Shown here: piece by piece, positions 20,502-32,536 of the stretch
How the letters are laid out: each line of letters starts with the position of its first letter
Numbering within the stretch: the first letter of the stretch is position 1
Translations under genes and position numbers: made by a program
From: Henckelia pumila
Taxonomy: Eukaryota; Streptophyta; Magnoliopsida; Lamiales; Gesneriaceae
Length of the DNA: 64,000 bases
Reading direction: 5' to 3'
Assembly (NCBI RefSeq): GCF_033568475.1
Contig: NC_133123.1
Location: 150,055,753 to 150,119,752, forward strand
Notes under the pieces: model-generated
What the model was told of the DNA's origin: nothing
What the model saw: only the letters and a program-made list of their open reading frames with translations
The model's database searches: none

Positions 20502-21383
20502 TCATCTCCTGCTTGTCATTCTGTCTCCTTGAAAAGATAACCTTCGGGGTTCTATTTTAAGGTCTCTGTATAGAACCGATCTGTCTTGAATTTGAATGTT
20601 TGTTTCCTGAATTAAAAGAAACTCGATTCTTTCCAGGTATATTGCTTGAGCAACTTTCCCAAATATCTCTGGAATTTCAATGAACTCATTTTTAATAAAT
20701 AATTCAGAATGGTGAGTATTAGAAAGAGCATATGAAATTTGATACGTAATAGAATATGGCCTATTACCTTCCTTTATTAGTCTTTTTTCCTTGAAGTTTT
20801 GATGCAAAGTCAAGGCTCGACTAAAATCTCTATCAGCTAAATTGTAGGCTATTCTTGGATAAATAACTCCCATAATTTTTCCTGCACATAAATTTCTCGA
20901 GATAGTTCCTAGAACCGCATCTTGTATATTTCCCATTCTTTTATTGCATACTACGATATCTATGGGTGAATCTATTCCCTCTTTAAAAGTAGCCTTGATC
21001 ATAATCTGGATTGCTCCAATATGAATCCAAGACATTGTCTTTGCTACTTCTGCTTTTAATTTCTGTAATTCTTCTCGAATTTCTTCAAAGGGAATTAACT
21101 GCATTTCAATTTGATTATTGGTTAGTTCCATAGAGATCGCCATTTCCCTTCTGGATACCTTATAAATCAAATTATGTCTTCTTTGTCTTAGCCCTAGGTT
21201 ACCTAAGACTCTTTCAACTTGTCCTGCCGAAAATCCTTGGTACTTCTGTAATGTTGGATTTTCTCTCATAATCCTTTGAACCATATTATGAGATATCGTG
21301 GTTTGACTAAAGAACCCAGCCAAACTTTCATGTGTTTCATGGCGAAACACTTCCTCTTTACTCTGATTCTGATTCTGATTCAT
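20502..21383 (-). CDS. Movement protein (30K superfamily) of EPRV A
   Basis: The start chosen is the ATG at 21383 (MNQNQNQSKEE), which overlaps the end of the coat ORF. Residues roughly 120-230 hold the conserved 30K core: WIHIGAIQIMIKATFKEGID, then a beta-rich stretch ending before NLCAGKIMGVIYPRIAYNL, then LTLHQNF. The homologous block is found in element B (KYVHIGGIEIIISAHYREGID). The family role is tubule or plasmodesma modification for cell-to-cell spread. The ORF is open for 293 codons, and an in-frame extension beyond the stop suggests that the ancestral protein was longer. Confidence 0.75.
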   Translation of the reverse strand: MNQNQNQSKEEVFRHETHESLAGFFSQTTISHNMVQRIMRENPTLQKYQGFSAGQVERVLGNLGLRQRRHNLIYKVSRREMAISMELTNNQIEMQLIPFEEIREELQKLKAEVAKTMSWIHIGAIQIMIKATFKEGIDSPIDIVVCNKRMGNIQDAVLGTISRNLCAGKIMGVIYPRIAYNLADRDFSRALTLHQNFKEKRLIKEGNRPYSITYQISYALSNTHHSELFIKNEFIEIPEIFGKVAQAIYLERIEFLLIQETNIQIQDRSVLYRDLKIEPRRLSFQGDRMTSRR

Positions 21384-22759
21384 CTTCAGAAACTTCTCGA
21401 CTAAACAATATGTCTTCTTCGTATATGCTTTCATCTGAGGGGATATCCTCAAATTGATATATATGGACTAGATCTTGAAAGAAGACCGCATCATCCATAT
21501 CTGGTGTTGCTTCAAAGAGTTTAACTCCTTTTTTTCTTGTTTTCTGGACAATTTGTAGATAATGTCCTCTTGCTCCACATGTCCAGCAGTTGCAATCCTT
21601 GAAACTTTCACTTGCTCTTGTATGAGTTCTTCTGAAAGGTCTTCTTGATGGTGTTCTTCCCCTGCTTTGTGATGAGCCTGTTGCTGGGGATGTTCTTGTA
21701 GGTCCACTTCTTCTACCTGATCTATAGGATCTGGCCTTTTTTTTGGACCAAAATATTCTTGGTTTCCAAGAACTTTTCATTCTTTTATTATAGGGATTAT
21801 TTCTGAATTTCTTCCTTTTAAATCCCTGTGATCTGTTTCCAATGATCGTTGGAAGATCATTTTCTCTACAACACAAAGGTGTACGCTTATCTATACCCCT
21901 TATTTTCTTGTAGTTCTTCTGTAATGCTGCCATATGGCACCATTCTGCTAATTTTCCTTTCAAAAAGGAGGCAAGTCTTGCCAATGTATCAAGATTGTCT
22001 GGAACATATTCTTTAATCAGCATTTCTCTCCAGAGACTTGGCATTTTTGCAAAAAAATAGCTGAATAGCTATATTTTCCTCGACTCCCGAATTCCATCTG
22101 TATTTAGTGAATAACATAATGTATTCATCAACTAAGCAGATATCATGTAACTCGAGGCTATAAAGAGCTTGAGTATATCTTCTCTTTTTCTCTGTATCTT
22201 GATTATTGAAATAGTCTACCCCTATGAATTGTGTTATAAATAGGGTGGTCATTCTTTCTCCAATCTCGCTGAGGGATTCTCCTGCTAAGATTGATTCCTT
22301 AGTTTCTGGCATAGTTATCTCCCATGCGATCTTAACAGATCCCATTAGACTTATTTCTAGAAGTTTAATGAATTCTTCTTTATTGAGATCTAATGTCTCT
22401 GCTGCTATTCTCATAGCTGACGTCCAATCATCTATAAGATCTTCTCTGTTTTTGAAGTTCAAAACATCAAGGTTTAACATAACCTCGTAAGGATGTATTG
22501 GATCTAAAACAGTTTTTCCGTAAGGAGTTTGATGGAGTGGGATTTTACTCCTTCTCGATCTGGTTCCTGATGGATGTGAATTTTCTCCAACCTGCAACTC
22601 ACTATGTGGTTCTTCTGTTTTAACCACATATCTTGGAGGATTCTCTATGGGTTGTTCACCCTCAGGAGAATTCATTTTTAGATCTACTACTTTGAGATTC
22701 GCAAAAGAATCCGTAAGATCTTGTAGATCCTCGAGATTTAATCTTTCTAAAGTAGTCAT
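21358..22759 (-). pseudogene. Coat protein (gag-like) of EPRV A, frameshifted
   Basis: The first segment (22759-22013, 248 aa) starts at an ATG that overlaps the preceding stop as TGATG. It has an acidic N-terminus, then a capsid-like helical domain. The second segment (22044-21358) lies in another frame and overlaps by about 30 nt, so a frameshift sits near 22030. The second part carries a strongly basic Arg/Lys/Ser region and a zinc-knuckle remnant (CWTCGARGHY) whose last Cys is absent from the frame; a TGT triplet sits one base out of frame there. It ends with an acidic SESESE tail. Acidic ends, a basic stretch and CCHC are diagnostic of caulimovirid capsid proteins. Confidence 0.75.
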
Positions 22760-23126
22760 CAGATAGTGTTTTTCTCTGATACTGCTTTTATAAGATTAAT
22801 CATCATTTCATCATTGGTTAAAGGTTTTTGGACCATTTTGGTTTTACCTTTCTGATGTAACAGTTCGGTACCAAATGAGAGTGGTAACCTTCCTCCTATA
22901 TTTTTTTTTCTAGAACCCGAAGTGTGTTCTAGATTTATGATTTTATTTTGAAGATCCTTTAGGTTTCCAAGAATTTCTTCTTGTTTCTTAAGGATTTCTA
23001 CAAATTGCCGAGGTATTTCATACAGCTGATTGTTGTAATATTGTACCGTTTTTGAATTTCTCTAAGATCTCCGGAGAGTTTAGAGAAATCTGGGTTAATC
23101 TCTAAAAATTGGGAGTTAGAAATCAT
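22759..23126 (-). pseudogene. Small ORF 2 of EPRV A (about 120 codons, one frameshift)
   Basis: It begins at ATG 23126, overlapping the stop of small ORF 1. After about 27 codons the frame changes (near 23045) and continues with a Lys/Glu/Leu heptad-like stretch (FVEILKKQEEILGNLKDLQ). It ends with LTNDEMMINLIKAV before TGA at 22759-22761, which overlaps the coat ATG. The size and coiled-coil character recall small 5' proteins of badna-, cavemo- and solendo-type viruses. Function is not assigned. Confidence 0.5.
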
Positions 23127-23259
23127 TTTTCTTTCTCTCTTCAAAATTAAGAGCATTAATCACAACCTGTTGTAAGTAATCTATTGTGAATAGATTAACT
23201 TGTTTATAGGATTTCTTATGAATAAAATCCTCTTGATTCAAACCTTCGTTTGAAGTCAT
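23116..23259 (-). CDS. Small ORF 1 of EPRV A (47 aa)
   Basis: Its ATG at 23259 lies 11 nt after the 3' arm of the leader stem, where shunting ribosomes would land. It encodes MTSNEGLNQEDFIHKKSY... and ends by overlapping small ORF 2. No family is recognised. The position and chained overlaps suggest a genuine viral ORF. Confidence 0.5.
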   Translation of the reverse strand: MTSNEGLNQEDFIHKKSYKQVNLFTIDYLQQVVINALNFEERKKNDF

Positions 23260-23269
23260 CTTAAAAAAA

Positions 23270-23324
23270 TCTTCTCCTCAACAAAGAAAAGCATGAATTA
23301 ACGAATAATATTATGTCTGAATAA
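23270..23324 (-). promoter_or_regulatory. 3' arm of the EPRV A leader hairpin
   Basis: Complementary to 5838-5890 across about 50 nt, including an exact match over TTATTCAGACATAATATTATT. It sits nine nt after the primer binding site and 11 nt before the first small ORF. Confidence 0.6.
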
Positions 23325-23333
23325 TTAACCTAA

Positions 23334-23346
23334 GGCTCTGATACCA
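23334..23346 (-). promoter_or_regulatory. tRNA-Met primer binding site of EPRV A
   Basis: TGGTATCAGAGCC on the minus strand is the canonical caulimovirid minus-strand primer site. Recognisable viral sequence stops here, so the integrated copy starts at the natural minus-strand discontinuity. Confidence 0.85.
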
Positions 23347-24180
23347 ATTTTACGAATAATTCTTTGTACCATGAATAAGCACAAAATCTTCAGATTTTAG
23401 CATAAAGTCTTTAGATTTTAAACATAAAAAATTATAAATCCAGTACAAGAATTAAACAATTAAATATTCAAGTTTTGTGGTCCTAAGGAGCTATTGCAAA
23501 TAATCTTATGGATAAAAAGTTAGGGCAAAGTCAAGTTTGAATTTGAAGATTTATCACCAATTTGCTCACACTTCTATAAAATATAGACACTGAAATTATC
23601 TTGTTAAATACAAATTTTTTATCAGACCAAAAAAAAAAAAACTTTATAAGCATGAACTGTTCACTGTGACGTGAACATTAAATTATTCACGATTTAAAGT
23701 GGTAATTAAGCTGCTGCTTTTTTTTTCAATTTCCATAGAAAAACATTTTTACTCAGCTACGTACGACCATGTTCATTTGATTCTCAATTCAGACTTCAGA
23801 ACTTGCTACAAGTTAAAAAACTTGGCACGATTCTTAACCGGGTTTAGGCTAACAATTCAACACCATATTTCGAAATAACAGATCTCAAATTTGAGACAAT
23901 AAAATCATCACAATCTGATATTAATCATGGCTCATAACCCTCCTGTGGAATCCTCTGCCTGGGGGTCGAACCACCTTAAAAACGGCGATGCCACCACCGA
24001 AACTTAAGCATACAAAACAAACATGTTTTACCAGTGCTGATTATGTTGTAAAATACATCACATACAGAGATTCAAAGCCAGCATATAGATGAGAGTACAG
24101 GATTCTTCATCAACCTGAATTTCTGAATCCCCCCCAAACGCTATCACTACATATTTATATACAAAAGGGGCATCGGTGGG
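23347..24180. other. Spacer between EPRV A and the ASG1-like gene
   Basis: No ORF or repeat structure of note. It presumably contains the 3' UTR of the minus-strand gene that ends at 24181. Confidence 0.5.
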
Positions 24181-27100
24181 TTATCTAGCTTGGCTCTCCA
24201 AATCTTCCGAGATATTGAACAAGAACTGTGGTAGAGAAGCTATCCGAGGGAGATTGAGTAGTAATTCGCCAACCGAGTCCTTTCTGGACATAGCCGGTGC
24301 CTGATTGTACCCGGACATTTCATTATACTCATCATGAAGGACACCAGACTTGTTTTCACTAGTTGATGCACCAACAGAGTAGAGTTCATCAGTTCTCTTT
24401 TGCCCGAAGGAGAAGTTGGGATTGATGTCATTCTTAGATTCGGAGTTTGAAACTGCTGCAGAATCTTTCTGCAAGAGGCAGCAAAGAGAATTCACCCGGG
24501 ACATCAGAAGCTTATCGTCAGAGTCTGGCATGTTTTGGAGGTCGCTAAACAAGCATCGGTTTATATCGTCCAAAATTTCAAGGCTGTGCCAATCCTCGCT
24601 GGAGAGAACTGGATTGCTGGATGTTCCGTGCTCTGATATCCTGTTCTCAAGATGGCTCACTAAGTCACTCATGGACATGGAAGAATGGAGCCCGGGTGCC
24701 CTAATCTGATCCCAGTTGCTGAGTGCTTTGAATTGCTCCATTCCACCATGCTTGAAATCTTCAGAAGCCATGGTCTCCTTACCTGAGCGATCATACGGTC
24801 AGTACAGAAAATGAATACTAGAGGCGTGATTGGAGGAAAACAAAGGGATAAAAGATAAATATCAACCATTACAATAATTAAACGGTAACTCGATTAGGAC
24901 ATAGATGTGGGATTAATTATAGCAATAGTAATCTAACAACCTATAGGAAACCGAAAGGTAAATTGCAACCAGAAAAATAATAATAACAGAATTGAAAGCA
25001 TTTTGAGGAAGAAGTGGCAAAAAAATTTTGATAATCTTGTTCTACAAATAAATTTGGAGCCGGTTGCAAATCACTTGTGTTACAACTTTCAGATTTTGGA
25101 GATGAAAGACCGGAAAACATATAGATCTAAACTGCAAATGTCCAAAAATAAAATGTAAATAGTAATGATTGAATGACACCACCAGTGAAATATAGTAAGC
25201 TTTAGAACAATAAGCTGGGAACCATGGTATGGAATGATACATTGCCTCTTTATAATATAGAGACCTGCAGATTCCTCGGTTTTTCACTGGATCTATTGGG
25301 ATCTAAGCTTATAAGCAAACCTGGTAAAAAAGGCATTTCGGGGACGTGCTACCGGGATATTTCCAAACTATGGTTTAGGAGTTATACACTGCAGCATATA
25401 CAGCAGGCAAGTATTGTTACAAAGTAAGACATTTCGATACTATACTAAATGAAAGATCTAATCTGCAGATTGCTCGTGGCTGACTCTGGTGATAAAAGAA
25501 GTATACATAAAACAAAACTAAGCATTCAGAATATCACCAACTTGAACTAGAAAATCCAAACAGAAGCCCCAGGACCAATACTTTAAACATAGATAAAGTC
25601 GAGTTATGGCTACTAATAAACAGCAACTTAAGTCAGATTTCCACCAAGCCTTCACAATTTGTGACAATTTTACCTGAACTAGGTGATGGTGTTTCACGAG
25701 GGTAAGATTCAGAGTTTCTGCTTAGAGCATCTTGATCATTCTTAGAGGAAGAAGATTGAACCCCTGATGATGAATTGGTATTATGTATGGTGAAAAAGGA
25801 CGGACTTCCCTCTCTGTTCAAGTCAATTTCGTTGTTTTCATTCTGATCATCAAACACACAGTGTCTGGGTTCAAAATAAGGTGAATCCAATGTCATCTCT
25901 CCTTGCTGACTAAGAATGTTCAATCGGGGATCACATTGAATGAGTTTTTCAAAATGTTTTCCCAACAAACCCTGCGGGCACTCCAAATGATGGCGCCTGC
26001 AACAAATTAGAATGCCAGAGAATTGTAATCATTATTCAATGATAATGCTACAGAATTCCAGGACATGCCATAGAAGGATAGAAAGCACGATATGGAATTT
26101 CATTTCACCTCTTCGTACATGGCATGCTCAAAATCTATTTAAAAATACACTGCCTAGGCAAAACGGGGCACACGATAGCCTTTATAAGTGAATTGAGGAT
26201 AGAATCTTCATATAAAACCACTCTTGCTGTTTCATAACTTGTGGATTCAAATTAGGATCTCACACAAAAACATTTTCCTTGGTTGAACATGAATACAGAA
26301 GCTTGTTTGAAAAGAAGCTAAAACACACGAGGAAGATTCCTTGCAGAGAAACATAACCATCCGTATCAAACCGAGGAAAACACCTATCTGACCTTTGTAT
26401 ACTAGCTTGTCCGCCAGTAAAGTCTGCCGTCGCCTGCCAAAGGGTGTGCTTCCTTGGTTGAGGATTAGTCTCCCTGAAGAAAAGAGGTTGTCGCGCCAGC
26501 TGATCAAGAACAACAAGGGAAAATAATATGGTCAAGTGTTAATTGGAGAAGCAGTTAAACTTCCAGCTACCGATAAAACCAGCAAAATGATAACAAAGCT
26601 TTATACCACAACATCTAATGTTCCAGGACCATCATCTGGGTAATTTCCCTTCAGAGCCATGATATCGGACCACTGAAATTCAATTTTATTTTTAAGACCA
26701 CCATCAAGAACTTCCCACACCAGCTTATGCTTTGCAAAATAACATTTCGCCACCAAATCTCCTTCATATCTCGATTTATACTGCATAGTCAAGAAATGTT
26801 CCAGGATTTCAGCAAAAATTTCATTTTGAAGCCCAACAAATTTTAATTCATACACAAACAAAAACATACCTCCCAGGTTCCAATTCGAAGAATTGAAGCA
26901 GGAAAATTTGAAGCTTTCAGCTTATCGCCAGATGCAGCACTACCTTTTGGTTCTTTTTTACCATGACCGTGACTTCCAACTTTTGGCTTATTTGCTTGAG
27001 ATAGTTTCATCTGGATTAACTCCAAGAGTGAAGGACTTTTCCTCAGCCGTAAACCCAATGGACTCGGCTCAGCAAGTGGGTTATACTGTGATGCTGGAAC

Positions 27101-27805
27101 TTCAAAACCTCCCGTTGCCCGACTCTGTTAAAGTAATGAAACCACATATCATATGAATAATGTAATAACCAAATATTGACATTATTATTTTGAAATCCAC
27201 AAAGATCAGCTTGTAGCTGGGGGTTCAAGAAATCTTAGATAATCGAAGAAAAATCGCATTTAATTGCATACAGACACCACAAGGAATACAGTACATAAAC
27301 TCTTCACTCGCAAAATTTATCAAGTCGAGAACTTTCAAGTAAACCATCCACCACTCAACACATCAGATAGCATATCGACCAATCCAAGTTCATCACCAAT
27401 GAATCACATATTCAATTAAAAAAATTAACAATAGCTTGCATCAATATTAATTTTTATAAAAAGCCCTAAAATAGGATCACCTCAACGACTAAAAATCTAA
27501 AGCAACGCAACAGGTAAAAAAACAAAAAATTCAAACTCGACCAATAAATCAATACCACCAAAACTCCTTCAGATGATTTATGCTGGCCATTCCCAAAGAA
27601 ATAACTAAATTTCTATTTTATTATTTTTTATTTTTAAAAAAAGCTGCAAGCACAAAAACGAAGAAAAAAAAGTAGACAAAATTACTTTGGGGCGCTTTAG
27701 GAGCGGTCCGTGCTCTTCTTCCAGAGGATCCTCCACCTCCATCTTCACCGGAGGCATCTTTTCGCCGTGTGATTCCGATTTATCGCTTTTCATCAACTGA
27801 ACCAT
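24181..27805 (-). CDS. ASG1-like nuclear protein with TRF2/HOY1-type PH-like domain (526 aa, 6 exons)
   Basis: Exons read from GT-AG sites: 27805-27686, 27124-26870, 26780-26607, 26499-26393, 25996-25674, 24782-24181. All phases close, giving 527 codons. Residues about 41-90 hold GGFEVPASQYNPL and GLRLRKSPSLLELI; residues about 110-260 hold FPASILRIGTWE, YEGDLVAKCYFAKHKLVWE, QWSDIMALK, RETNPQPRKHTLWQ and CPQGLLGKHFEKLIQCDPRL. These are hallmarks of the plant family of Arabidopsis ASG1 (At2g24100) and At4g30780, recalled rather than searched. The C-terminal half is Ser/Asn-rich and low complexity. The role is poorly known: ASG1 was found through altered seed germination, and the PH-like fold is annotated from TRF2/HOY1. 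The start is supported by the acidic, Lys-rich first exon typical of the family. No damage is seen. Confidence 0.8.
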
Positions 27806-28593
27806 TAAAAAGCCGACGAACTACCACTCCACCTGATTTTTACCGCTCGGATCGAACAACAGTGGAACCCTATAAGCAGGAAATGGAGAGGAACACTGGA
27901 TCGGCGCGTCGACTCGGCGAGTTCGCAGATTTGTTTAGCTGTGACTCGAAGAAGACGAAACAAACTATGGATGCGTATCCGAATTGAAAATGGTTAATAT
28001 ATTACGACCGCTATTCACACGTGTCGACTTTTCGTGACATTTCTTCGAGGTGGGTTATTTTTTATTTTTACTCTCATTTTTGTTTGAAATTACGAATTTG
28101 GGTACAAAGCTTTTGGAATTTGAACCATCTTATTATATTTTCATGGAAATTAATGGGAAAGATATATATACTTACTATCAATAAAATATATGTAATAGTA
28201 TTATATATAACCCAATTTGATTTCCGGCTTCCAATTTTTTAAATTTTTACATGCTATCTTTCATATACCCAAAAACTTATTTTCCACCTCATGATTTACC
28301 AATTTACATATTTTTTTGTTTAATTCTAATTTAATATATTCCAATTTTCAAAAATTCGAAAAAATTAAATCATTATAATTGAAATCTATCAACCAATGCA
28401 ACCCACATTTTGGAGAAACCATAAATAAATAAGACACAACGATACGATAAACAATAAAATCTACGGAGAACTAAGAACAAAAAAAACAAGATCAACAATA
28501 ATTTAGACGAGATTTCTTCGAGCTCAATTCGAATATTTGTAAACATATTTAATTTACAAAAAACTCGCAAAAAATTTCAAGTTTTAAAACTAA
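27806..28593. other. Upstream region of the ASG1-like gene
   Basis: Contains its 5' UTR and promoter, up to the Tourist-like MITE. No other gene is supported. Confidence 0.5.
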
Positions 28594-28979
28594 GGGTTCG
28601 TTTGAAGTTGAGGATAAGATAAATAATATAGAGATAAGTAATATATTGTAATAAAAAATAAATAAAAATGATAGTTAATATTAAATTTGATTTGATTGAT
28701 AGATTATAGTTTGTTTGATTTGATTGATTATATATTATATGAAAATAGTAAATTACTATTTATCTTTTTAATAATTAATAAAAATATGAATAATATTATT
28801 TATAAAGGTTAATATATAGTAATTTAAATCAATGATTTGATTGATATAAGATAAATAATTTATGATTTGACTGATTTAAGATAAATAATTAAAAATAAAT
28901 AAATAATATAACAAAAAAACGTGAAACTAAATAAGATAATTTATAGGTATATTAATAATGTGTAACTTCAAACACACCC
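28594..28979. mobile_element. Tourist-like (PIF/Harbinger) MITE, 386 bp
   Basis: It starts GGGTTCGTTTGAAGTT and ends AACTTCAAACACACCC, an inverted terminal repeat, flanked by TAA at 28591-28593 and 28980-28982. The interior is AT-rich with 'TTTGATTGAT' repeats and has no coding capacity. Confidence 0.8.
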
Positions 28980-28982
28980 TAA

Positions 28983-31713
28983 GTTAATAGACCCGGGATA
29001 AAATTGTCAAAGTAATCTGAAAAAGTATTACATACAAGTAGTTATATAAAAAATAATCAATTAATTTTGTATAGGTTCGTGGGGGTAATTTCGTCTTTTG
29101 GGCTTACATTGGGTGAGCTGTTTGATTCAGTGGGCTGGCCGTCACGTGAGCCATAGTGGATAAAAGTGTGGCCCTACATCTTGAAGCTTCTTCTGGCAGT
29201 CCCCATCGGACGGCCGTGATTTCCTCAGTAGACACGTGTAAGATTCTGATGCCCGATGCTCACACGTCAGAAATCAAATTAAATAAAGCATTTAAATCAA
29301 TTTCGAAGTGGATAATTCTCGGTGATTGGAATTTTGTCCCGTTGCTACAAAGTGGATGTGCATATATTTTTCCCAATATAAATAATAAAATTAAATAAAA
29401 TAAATTAATAATTTCGGCGGCTGTCTTTTTTGGACTAATGATTTGTTTTCGGGGATTTTTTGAAGTTCGGGGACTTCGATGGTTGAATGCTTTTAAAACC
29501 ACAACTTGTCTCTTTAAACAAATACTCAACTTGTTGTCTTAAAATATCGCCTTGTCTTTGTCATTATTTAATTCGTATGTTTATTGTAGTTGCAAATCAT
29601 TGATTAAATTGAAAAAATTAAAAAATTAAGACACTAATTAATGCTCGGGGATATTTTTATTTCAATTCAAGAATGACTAACGTGCTCGAATTCGAATCAT
29701 GAATTCATAAGTACCTTAGACTTGTTCTCCGATCCATCTCACGTCATCGACACGAGATTTTCTGATATCACGAGATTTGATTGTCGAATATAAGAGTTTA
29801 TAGATACGTGAGTTTTCGATGTTAAAGTGTTTCCTGTTATTTGATTTATTCGTATCTCATGAGTTCTCAATTTCACGCTTCTCCTGTAAAAAAACTTCTA
29901 CTCTAAAAAAAAATCCACGTTCTGAAGATATTTTACTGTTCATAATAATATTGAAAAAACATTGAATAATAATAATAATACAGTAATTTGATATATATTA
30001 TTTAAAAGGTGGATTTTAGTGTGAAATTTAGTGTGTGCGCTTGAAATACGGGCTTTCCTTGGAATATAATAATTAGCTATCACCAAAACAAACACATCTT
30101 CTTTGGGTCCAGAATATTTTGGACCTTGACAATTAGTGGAACGGCCCAAAGCACATTTTGAAATATCAAATTTAGGACTCTGTAATTTTAGAATCCAATT
30201 ATCCATTTTTACCATTATTTAATGAAAGATTTTAATAGAATAAAAATAATTATATGTGTAGTTAATGATATTAATTTAAAATGGATAAATTAGTAAAAAA
30301 AAGTATGAAATATAAAATTAAATATGAAAAATTGACTATATATTTAGGGTAGAAGAAAAAGAAAAAGTAGTTTAAATGACTGGGACGGAGGGAATAATTT
30401 GTATATTTGATTCTCGTCTCTTTTTGTATGTTTTATTACAATTTTTGTATTTGATAAAAGTGACAAATGTCAAATACATAAAATAGAGGAAAGGTGAATA
30501 CAATAACTTATTTAGGAATGGATCCTTGCTAGTTTTTTTTTTCCAAAAAATATTATTTTATGTTCCCAACTCTCCAATAAAAATTCATCATCATTCGACC
30601 ATTGTTAGTTTTTTTTTAAGGTCCATTGTTAGTTTTCAAGTGCATTGATTGTTCAAATCGTGGTGCAGAATACAGAACTAAAAAATTAAAGAAAATTGAC
30701 AAAAAATTTGACATAAACTTAAAATTTCATAAACTATGATTTATATCACATGCAAAAACGAGTATATGGTAATAGTAATTCAAGTTCAAGTTGAACTCTA
30801 ACGATATGTCACTCCTCGCGGACTTGAGAATTATGATGCTCTTATCCAAGAAATCACATCTCCCCTTTTTTCCCCTTAAATAATTTTGTCCAAAAAAAAA
30901 TTATGAAATAATTTATTTATTTATTTGTTAAAAAAAAGAATATTTAGAGGTTCCTCGTATCCCTTGTCGGGATATGAGATGCCCCAGTTGAGAAGTAAGC
31001 TCAAGCGATGGTCCTACTCGCCAGCAAATCGACAAGGACTCGTGAATTGCTTGCCCCCAACAATTACATAATTAAATTGGACCCTTTTCTTTTTTTCATT
31101 CATCAAAATGGGGTACACTACATTCATATCAATGGATATGTGTGTTATACACTGAAAAGCTTCTTTATTCAATGTACAAAAATTTTGTACAAATTTGATA
31201 TTATTCTTTTGCCAAACATGCACTCATTGTCACGTCCCCCAAATAGGTCCAATTGAACTTGACGAGAGAGAAAGATTATGGAACCTTGATATGTTTATCC
31301 TTATTATTCATGTTGAGTCATTTTTCAGTTTCAACATGGGGGCAGCAATTACATATGAGCTATTAAAACGTGACACTCGAACTACTATGTATATACGAAT
31401 TGAATAAATACTATTACCTATAGTGGGTTTTATAATTGGATATCAAAGCTAAAGTTACATGTTCGACTATCTTATTTGGAAGTTGGTAGGATGGTTATGA
31501 TTTATGACATTGGTTTTGGACATTATATATCTTGCTATAATTGGCATTAGCGTAAATGTTGTATGTTCGACTATTCAAAGTGCCACGTTTGTTTCATTAT
31601 TATGAAGAGGATGGTTCGAGAAATCACTCTTAATAAAAAAATAATAATCAAAACCTGATATTCAGGGATTATTTCAACTTATTTTTACAGACACTACTAC
31701 CTCCATGATAGAT
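28983..31713. other. Long AT-rich spacer with a Stowaway-like end
   Basis: No gene is supported. TGGGACGGAGGGAA at 30381-30394 matches the complement of the Stowaway (Tc1/Mariner MITE) terminus, but no left end is visible, so it is a fragment at best. G-box cores (CACGTG) lie near 29143 and 29232, close to an otherwise gene-free stretch. Confidence 0.4.
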
Positions 31714-31890
31714 CTAAATTAAGGATAAATTTCAACCTAGCATACGAGTAATACCCCAATGATAGATCTAATGTCTCATGATTTGCCACGTCAACAATAT
31801 ATAATTAATTACGCCTATGTGTAAAAATACGAACTGTTGGATGTATGGTTTGTGTATTACTCATATGCTAGGATCTCATCTACCCTAAAT
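31714..31890. repeat. Inverted repeat, MITE remnant
   Basis: CCTAGCATACGAGTAATAC at 31736-31754 is matched in inverted orientation at 31854-31872 with one mismatch. Weaker similarity extends outward to about 31714 and 31890. Confidence 0.55.
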
Positions 31891-32432
31891 TAAAATCATC
31901 ATTTATCAATACACATGGACCGTTAAATATATATCAAGACAGTATCCGTGTAAGTAGGATATTCTAACTTACCAATATTTAGACCACCGTACGGTTTAAG
32001 CTGATAAATGATCATAGGGAATCTTAACCAAGTTGGGGTATTTATGTCTGATATTGCGCATGTGACATGCAAGTGAATGAAAAGGACAAACGACCAGCAT
32101 AGTAACAAATTGCTAGAAATCTCTTCTCTCTGTTCGTTGTGACAGTTGAATCCCCGTGAAAAGGGTCCATACAAACCTCCGCAGACCAATTAAAAACTCA
32201 AACTTTTCCTCTCAAAAATATCACCTCTTCTACACCACATTATGCTTGTTGGAAATTTTTTGTTTTCACATTTCAAGTCTCGTGAAAAACACTTTCAAGT
32301 TTAAATCAAATGGTATTCGTATGCACCTATCTTCTTTGGGGAGAGATACGTGTACGTCAAAGTAAAGAAAAAAGTCGTGGGCTGAGTGCGTAGAAAAGGG
32401 ATTCTTATACAACCTCAAAATACTAAAGTAGG

Positions 32433-32536
32433 TAATGTTTGAGAGAGTTTCTTAAAAGCGCTTCTCAGCTTTTTCGTTAACAAAATTTGTTAACGAAAAA
32501 ACTGAGAAGTATTTTTAAGAAACTTTTTCAAATACT
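32433..32536. repeat. Long near-perfect hairpin
   Basis: Two arms of about 50 nt meet near 32484. AGTTTCTTAAAAGCGCTTCTCAG on the left is mirrored by CTGAGAAGTATTTTTAAG and AAACT on the right, with CGTTAACAAA facing TTTGTTAACG at the centre. It could be a tiny fold-back transposon or a small-RNA precursor. It lies about 340 bp upstream of the aspartic protease ATG. Confidence 0.6.

Larger units (their letters stand above)
5838..23346 (-). mobile_element. Endogenous pararetrovirus A (Caulimoviridae), nearly full length, nested by two LTR insertions
   Basis: Read on the minus strand, the order is: tRNA-Met primer binding site (23346), small ORF 1, small ORF 2, coat protein, movement protein, coiled-coil ORF, protease-RT-RNase H, transactivator-like gene, promoter, leader. 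Removing the solo LTR (17298-20000) and the Ty3/gypsy element (9029-16599) leaves about 7.2 kb, the size of one caulimovirid genome. The coat-before-movement order with a separate polymerase ORF resembles cavemoviruses and solendoviruses (family knowledge; not tested by phylogeny). No LTRs or integrase were found, so this is not a retrotransposon. Several genes carry stops or frameshifts, while the RT ORF is open. Confidence 0.8.

Noticed and set aside
5838-23346. EPRV A as an LTR retrotransposon
   Set aside because: No direct long terminal repeats at its ends and no integrase; movement protein, coat-type protein and the TAV-like region point to Caulimoviridae. The terminal similarity is inverted and explained by the leader stem.
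30381-30394. Complete Stowaway MITE
   Set aside because: Only one terminus-like motif was found, with no inverted partner or TA-flanked left end.
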